From the NCBI RefSeq assembly GCF_030643825.1, contig NZ_CP101717.1:496001-560000 (forward strand): DNA of 64,000 nt, in the 5' to 3' direction. The translations under genes and the position numbers were made by a program. The stretch comes from Salinispirillum sp. LH 10-3-1. Lineage in GTDB: Bacteria > Pseudomonadota > Gammaproteobacteria > Pseudomonadales > Natronospirillaceae. Position 1 is the stretch's first letter, and every line of letters starts with the position of its first letter. Shown here one piece after another: positions 59,966 to 64,000 of the stretch. The notes under the pieces were generated by a model, which was not told the DNA's origin, ran no database searches, and was given only the letters and a program-made list of their open reading frames with translations.

Positions 59966-62689
59966 ATGGAGCGCGTTCCGCCGTCGCAATTGTGGCACCA
60001 TTTGGCCGAAGAAGACGTTTTTAACGCCTTGCAAAGCAACCATCATGAAGGGTTAAGCACTAATGAAGTGGCCGAGCGGTTGCGCTTGTTTGGGCCAAAC
60101 AGCATCAGTACGCAAAAGCCCATGTCACCGTTGAAGCGGTTCTTGCTGCAGTTTCATAATCCGCTGATCTACATCCTATTGGTTGCCACGGCGGTGACTT
60201 TCTTTTTGCAAGAATACATCGACTCGGCAGTGATCTTCGCCGTGGTCTTTATCAACGCCATCATCGGCTATTTGCAGGAATCCAAGGCCGAAGAAGCCAT
60301 TAACTCGCTGCGCAAAATGCTGTCGGCTAAGGCTCGGGTACTGCGTGATGGTCGACGGCAATATGTGCCAACCACAGACTTGGTGCCCGGCGATATCGTG
60401 GTGCTGACCTCCGGCGACAAAGTTCCCGCGGACTTGCGATTGTTCGACAACCGCGATTTACAAATAGATGAATCGGCGCTGACGGGTGAGTCGGTAGCGG
60501 TGCAAAAAGAGCGTGCCAAGTTGGACAAAGACGTCGTCTTGGCGGATCGTGTGAACATGGCGTTCGCCGGTACTCTGGTCACTTACGGGCAAGCTGAGGG
60601 CGTGGTTATCGCCACCGGTGACGACACTGAAACCGGTAAAATCGCCGACATGATCACTCAAGCCGTCAGTCTGGAAACGCCGCTGACGCAGAAAATTCAA
60701 GCCTTCAGTAAGGTACTGCTGTGGGTGATTCTGGGCTTGGCGGCACTGACCTTTGTGGTGGGCTTGCTGCGCGGTCAAGACTGGATAGACACCTTTATGG
60801 CGGCCGTCGCCTTGTCGGTTGCGGCAATACCAGAAGGGCTGCCTGCGGTGGTGACCATCACCCTTGCGATTGGCGTGCGTCGCATGGCGATTCGCAATGC
60901 CATTGTGCGCAAACTACCCGCCGTGGAAACACTGGGTTCGACCACCATCATCTGCTCCGACAAAACCGGCACCCTAACGGAAAACCAAATGACTGTGCAG
61001 CGTGTGTTTGCCGGGGGAGAAGCCTTTCATATAACTGGCAGCGGATACCAGCCCGAAGGCGGGCTATTGAACGCGAATGAAGCAGCGCTGTCGCCTCTGC
61101 CAGAAGCGCTGCGCCAGTGCCTGCGTAACGGCATGCTCTGCAACGACTCTGAGCTGATCCAGAAAGAAGGCTTGTGGCAGGTGCAGGGTGACCCTACAGA
61201 GGGTGCCCTGTTAGCCGCGGCCAGCAAGGCCGGATTCAGTACCACCGATTTACAGCGTGAGTATGCCCGGCTTGATGTCATTCCTTTTGAATCAGATCGC
61301 CAGTACATGGCTACGCTGCACCAATCGGAGGGGCACAACCTAATTGTAGTCAAGGGCTCTATGGAGCGTGTGGTGGCGCGTTGTCATGACATGCTGGCAC
61401 CGGACGGCTCTAGCATGGCATTGGATGAACATCGAATTATTGAGCAAGCTGAGCAGTTTGCCTCCCTTGGGCTGCGCGTGCTCGCCATTGCACAGCAAAC
61501 GGTGCCCATAGCAGAAACCGATCTGACCCGTTTCAACAAAGAAGAAAGTACTCGCCAACTGACGCTGGTGGGCTTGCAAGCCATGATCGACCCACCACGA
61601 GCCGAGGCAATTCAGGCCGTGGCAACCTGTCAGAAAGCCGGTATCGCGGTGAAAATGATCACGGGTGACCACGCACTGACGGCGCGGGCGATCGCGGAAC
61701 AAATCGGTATCGCTCGGGCTAATCAAGACGGTACAGCCCATACCGTACTCACCGGTAGTGAACTGGCCACCATGAGTGACCATGAGTTGTTGCGCGAAGT
61801 TGAACGCGTTGCTGTGTTCGCCCGTGTTGCACCTGAGCAGAAATTGAAACTGGTGACGGCTCTACAGGCTAAAGGCCATGTGGTCGCCATGACGGGTGAC
61901 GGCGTCAACGATGCTCCTGCGTTGAAGAAAGCCAACATTGGTATCGCCATGGGTATTGCGGGTACAGAGGTCGCTAAGGAAGCGGCTGATATGGTGCTGA
62001 CAGACGACAACTTCGCCACCATCGAAGGGGCCGTCGAAGAAGGGCGTAATGTGTTCGACAATCTGGTCAAGTTCATCACCTGGATTCTGCCAACCAATCT
62101 GGGCCAGGGCTTGGTCATCATGGTGGCCATTTTACTGGGCGCGACACTGCCCGTGTTGCCCGTGCAGGCCTTATGGCTGAACATGACCACGGCGGTTTTT
62201 CTCGGCCTGATGCTGGCGTTTGAGCCAAAAGAACAGGGCTTGATGGCGCGTGCCCCGCGCGACCCCGACACCCCGATTCTGACCCGTGAAATGCTCGGCC
62301 GTATTCTGTCGGTCAGTACACTGCTCCTTGTAGGCGCGTTCAGTTTGTTTCAATGGGCCCTAGCACAAGGCGAGTCTGAACCCGTGGCGCGGACTCTGGC
62401 GGTCACCTTGTTCGTCGTGGTGCAAAGTGTCTTCTTGCTGAACTGCCGCTCTTTGCGCAGCAGCCTGTTTCACATGCCCATGTTCTCAAATCGTTGGATT
62501 TGGGTCGGTATGGCGGCCATGCTGTTGGCCCAACTGGCGTATATTTATACGCCAACCATGAACCTGCTGTTTCAAAGCGCGCCGTTGGCGCTCGCACATT
62601 GGGGTGTTATGTTGGCGTATGGCCTCGTTGTGCTGTTGCTGGTGGAAGGAGAAAAGTGGCTCTGGCGGCGTTTTGCGCAGGCTGCCTAG
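59966..62689 (+). CDS. P2-type cation-transporting ATPase
   Basis: A 907-aa P-type ATPase with a Cation_ATPase_N domain ([30 protein letters not shown]), TGES at 173-176 (A-domain), IPEGLP at 288-293 in M4, the phosphorylated Asp332 in [12 protein letters not shown], and [17 protein letters not shown] in the hinge. M4 resembles Ca2+ pumps (SERCA PEGLP), but M6 lacks the Ca-site Asp: [13 protein letters not shown] stands where SERCA has LWVNLVTDGLP. The ion could therefore be Ca2+, Na+ or H+, and I do not assign it. Monocistronic. Confidence 0.9.
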   Translation: MERVPPSQLWHHLAEEDVFNALQSNHHEGLSTNEVAERLRLFGPNSISTQKPMSPLKRFLLQFHNPLIYILLVATAVTFFLQEYIDSAVIFAVVFINAIIGYLQESKAEEAINSLRKMLSAKARVLRDGRRQYVPTTDLVPGDIVVLTSGDKVPADLRLFDNRDLQIDESALTGESVAVQKERAKLDKDVVLADRVNMAFAGTLVTYGQAEGVVIATGDDTETGKIADMITQAVSLETPLTQKIQAFSKVLLWVILGLAALTFVVGLLRGQDWIDTFMAAVALSVAAIPEGLPAVVTITLAIGVRRMAIRNAIVRKLPAVETLGSTTIICSDKTGTLTENQMTVQRVFAGGEAFHITGSGYQPEGGLLNANEAALSPLPEALRQCLRNGMLCNDSELIQKEGLWQVQGDPTEGALLAAASKAGFSTTDLQREYARLDVIPFESDRQYMATLHQSEGHNLIVVKGSMERVVARCHDMLAPDGSSMALDEHRIIEQAEQFASLGLRVLAIAQQTVPIAETDLTRFNKEESTRQLTLVGLQAMIDPPRAEAIQAVATCQKAGIAVKMITGDHALTARAIAEQIGIARANQDGTAHTVLTGSELATMSDHELLREVERVAVFARVAPEQKLKLVTALQAKGHVVAMTGDGVNDAPALKKANIGIAMGIAGTEVAKEAADMVLTDDNFATIEGAVEEGRNVFDNLVKFITWILPTNLGQGLVIMVAILLGATLPVLPVQALWLNMTTAVFLGLMLAFEPKEQGLMARAPRDPDTPILTREMLGRILSVSTLLLVGAFSLFQWALAQGESEPVARTLAVTLFVVVQSVFLLNCRSLRSSLFHMPMFSNRWIWVGMAAMLLAQLAYIYTPTMNLLFQSAPLALAHWGVMLAYGLVVLLLVEGEKWLWRRFAQAA

Positions 62690-62699
62690 CCTGCGCTGG

Positions 62700-63494
62700 C
62701 TAGCGCTGGGCGCGTATGCTGCTCGCCCCTGAGATGTTCTGTTGAACACGGGGGTTGCCTGCGTACTCCACTTGCGACGCCGCACTGGCAGTGACGTTCA
62801 ATTGGTCTTGTACCCGCACGTAGGCGCGTGAAGCTGCGCTGACATCGACGTTAGCTTCGCCCGTAGTCACCGCCATGGTATCGATATGGCTGGCACCGCT
62901 GGCGCGGGCTATCAATACCGCCATGGGCTCACCACTGCTCACTTCCAGTCGTGACGCGCCTGATACGTCGGCATCGAGCGTCCGACTGTCCAGCCGATCA
63001 ATCGCCACCCGACTGGTGCCTGACAATTCGATTCGGGTTGCTTCAGCGCTTAAGAAATCGATAGTCACCTTGCTGGCCCCGCTGACCTCTAAGTGAAATG
63101 AAGCGGCATCGAGTTCACTGATCGTGGCTTCAACCGCACCAGACACCACCAGTCGTTCCAAATCGCGTACTTCCAGAATGAAGTGTATCGGGTCGCGCTC
63201 ACGACCTCGGTCAAGCCAGAATAGAAATCTGGGCGTACCCAAGTCAGCACCCAGTTCAAGGTGATGGCCTCGTTGGCGCACTTGAACGCGGTTCATGTCG
63301 GTTTGAGCGGCCTCAATGAACAGGCTTTCCGTCGCACCTTGGCGCACTGTCAGATGCACCGCACTGCTGACCGATACTTTGCGCACATCCGCTATGGGGT
63401 GTTCCTGCCGCAACAGCTCTGCCGCTACCGTCGTGTGAGTTACGGCTAACAGAAAGATCGCAAGGGTGAGCGGCGCGCGCCAGAGGTTAAACAT
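62700..63494 (-). CDS. Head-GIN-domain protein (DUF2807), exported
   Basis: A 264-aa protein with signal peptide MFNLWRAPLTLAIFLLAVTHTTVAA, then a right-handed beta-helix-like array rich in Ser/Val/Asp, with repeated SGASK-type turns (VSGAVEATISELDA, VSGASKVTIDFLSA, LSGTSRVAIDRLDS, VSGASRLEVSSGE), typical of GIN domains. Residues 40-120 hold the N-terminal block of the family. Probably periplasmic or cell-surface. Role unknown. Start ATG with AGGA upstream; the stop lies ten bases beyond the convergent ATPase stop. Confidence 0.85.
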   Translation of the reverse strand: MFNLWRAPLTLAIFLLAVTHTTVAAELLRQEHPIADVRKVSVSSAVHLTVRQGATESLFIEAAQTDMNRVQVRQRGHHLELGADLGTPRFLFWLDRGRERDPIHFILEVRDLERLVVSGAVEATISELDAASFHLEVSGASKVTIDFLSAEATRIELSGTSRVAIDRLDSRTLDADVSGASRLEVSSGEPMAVLIARASGASHIDTMAVTTGEANVDVSAASRAYVRVQDQLNVTASAASQVEYAGNPRVQQNISGASSIRAQR

Positions 63495-63659
63495 GGAGGT
63501 TTCCTGCTGCTAAAGAGCTGTCCACATTACGATGCACCGGGTAGATTAGTCCAGATGCTGCGCCCAGAATCCTTAGAAATTGTTGTAAAACATTCGTTCG
63601 CTTTTAAGTGCCTGTAGCGAACGGTATGCTGCGGCATGAAAAGAGCTTAGGGTTGTGTC

Positions 63660-64000
63660 ATGAAAATCTGGGTAGACGCCGATGCGTGTCCAATAGTGAT
63701 TAAAGAGATACTATTCCGTGCCGCCGAACGCGTGGGTGTACCCATGACCTTGGTGGCGAATCAAGCGATGAAGACGCCGCCATCACGCTGGATCGACAGT
63801 ATTCAAGTTGGGCAGGGTTTCGACGTGGCGGACAATGAGATCGTGCGGCGATTGAATCCCGGCGACCTGGTTGTTACCGCCGACATACCGTTGGCGGCCG
63901 AGGTGATTGAGAAGGGCGGTCATGCCTTGAATCCGCGTGGTGAGTTGTACACCACGCAGAACATCAAGGCGCGTCTTACCATGCGCGATTTCATGGAAAA
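63660..64000 (+). CDS. yaiI: YaiI/YqxD-family protein, cut by the right edge
   Basis: The ATG at 63660 opens [45 protein letters not shown], ...[48 protein letters not shown], a match to UPF0178 (DUF188), a PIN-like fold seen in most bacteria. About 113 codons are inside the window; a full protein has about 150. The acidic set D6/D8 ... D (TADIP) is present. Function unknown. Confidence 0.93.
   Translation, partial: MKIWVDADACPIVIKEILFRAAERVGVPMTLVANQAMKTPPSRWIDSIQVGQGFDVADNEIVRRLNPGDLVVTADIPLAAEVIEKGGHALNPRGELYTTQNIKARLTMRDFME

Overview
The window is a chromosomal stretch of a Gram-negative bacterium, most likely a gammaproteobacterium with a marine or free-living lifestyle. The evidence is YaeQ, TldD/PmbA, an Eda aldolase, an IbpA-type Hsp20, SelU with a SelD fusion protein, lipobox lipoproteins, and a CdiA/filamentous-haemagglutinin fragment. 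Genus cannot be decided from the sequence. No rRNA, tRNA or CRISPR array was seen.

Layout: (1) 1-3.9 kb: a 5'-cut SLATT-like membrane protein, a secreted subtilisin-like lipoprotein protease with a P-domain, a bidirectional terminator and YaeQ. (2) 4.0-6.6 kb: a small AT-richer accessory patch with an ABC-type ATPase plus TOPRIM pair (RloA/RloB- or AbiL-like, candidate phage defence) with a strong palindrome in its leader, next to a possible PUA/EVE-like protein. (3) 6.6-18.6 kb: an EEP-family hydrolase, an aromatic aminotransferase, an unknown membrane protein, two tandem LuxR-type regulators fused to alpha/beta-hydrolase domains whose catalytic residues are lost, then surface lipoproteins (an FG-GAP protein and a DUF1566 pair). 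(4) 18.8-30.5 kb: a purine catabolism cluster (puuD, HIU hydrolase, allantoicase, puuE, guanine deaminase, xdhB, xdhA, glycerate 2-kinase) and a divergent MFS transporter. Two matching palindromic sites and a shared 13-mer suggest one regulon. The route runs guanine to xanthine to urate to HIU to allantoin to allantoate to ureidoglycolate, with glycerate kinase draining the glyoxylate end. OHCU decarboxylase, ureidoglycolate lyase and XdhC are not in the window. (5) 30.6-33.2 kb: a vWA protein paired with a large membrane protein of unknown role, and a small membrane protein.

(6) 33.4-38.9 kb: a PhnCDEE-type ABC importer with a HAD phosphatase and a DeoR regulator. Two copies of a 16-bp palindrome lie upstream of the binding protein, so the substrate may be a phosphorylated sugar or polyol rather than a phosphonate. 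(7) 38.9-50.0 kb: mostly core genes: a small conserved protein, RidA, an unusual response regulator/histidine kinase pair, a MaoC-like dehydratase, pmbA-tldD, eda, and selD (fused to an NADH-dehydrogenase-like flavoprotein) overlapping selU. (8) 50.1-55.6 kb: a second accessory patch with an IS256-like transposase remnant, a RelE/RHH toxin-antitoxin module, a CdiA-type protein lacking its secretion N-terminus but ending in a lipase-like domain, a lipoprotein gene interrupted by an in-frame TGA, and a small membrane protein. (9) 55.6-64 kb: an Hsp20 gene with a sigma-32-like promoter and a ROSE-like thermometer, a CHASE4-GGDEF cyclase, a chemoreceptor, a P-type ATPase, a head-GIN protein and a YaiI-family gene cut by the right edge.
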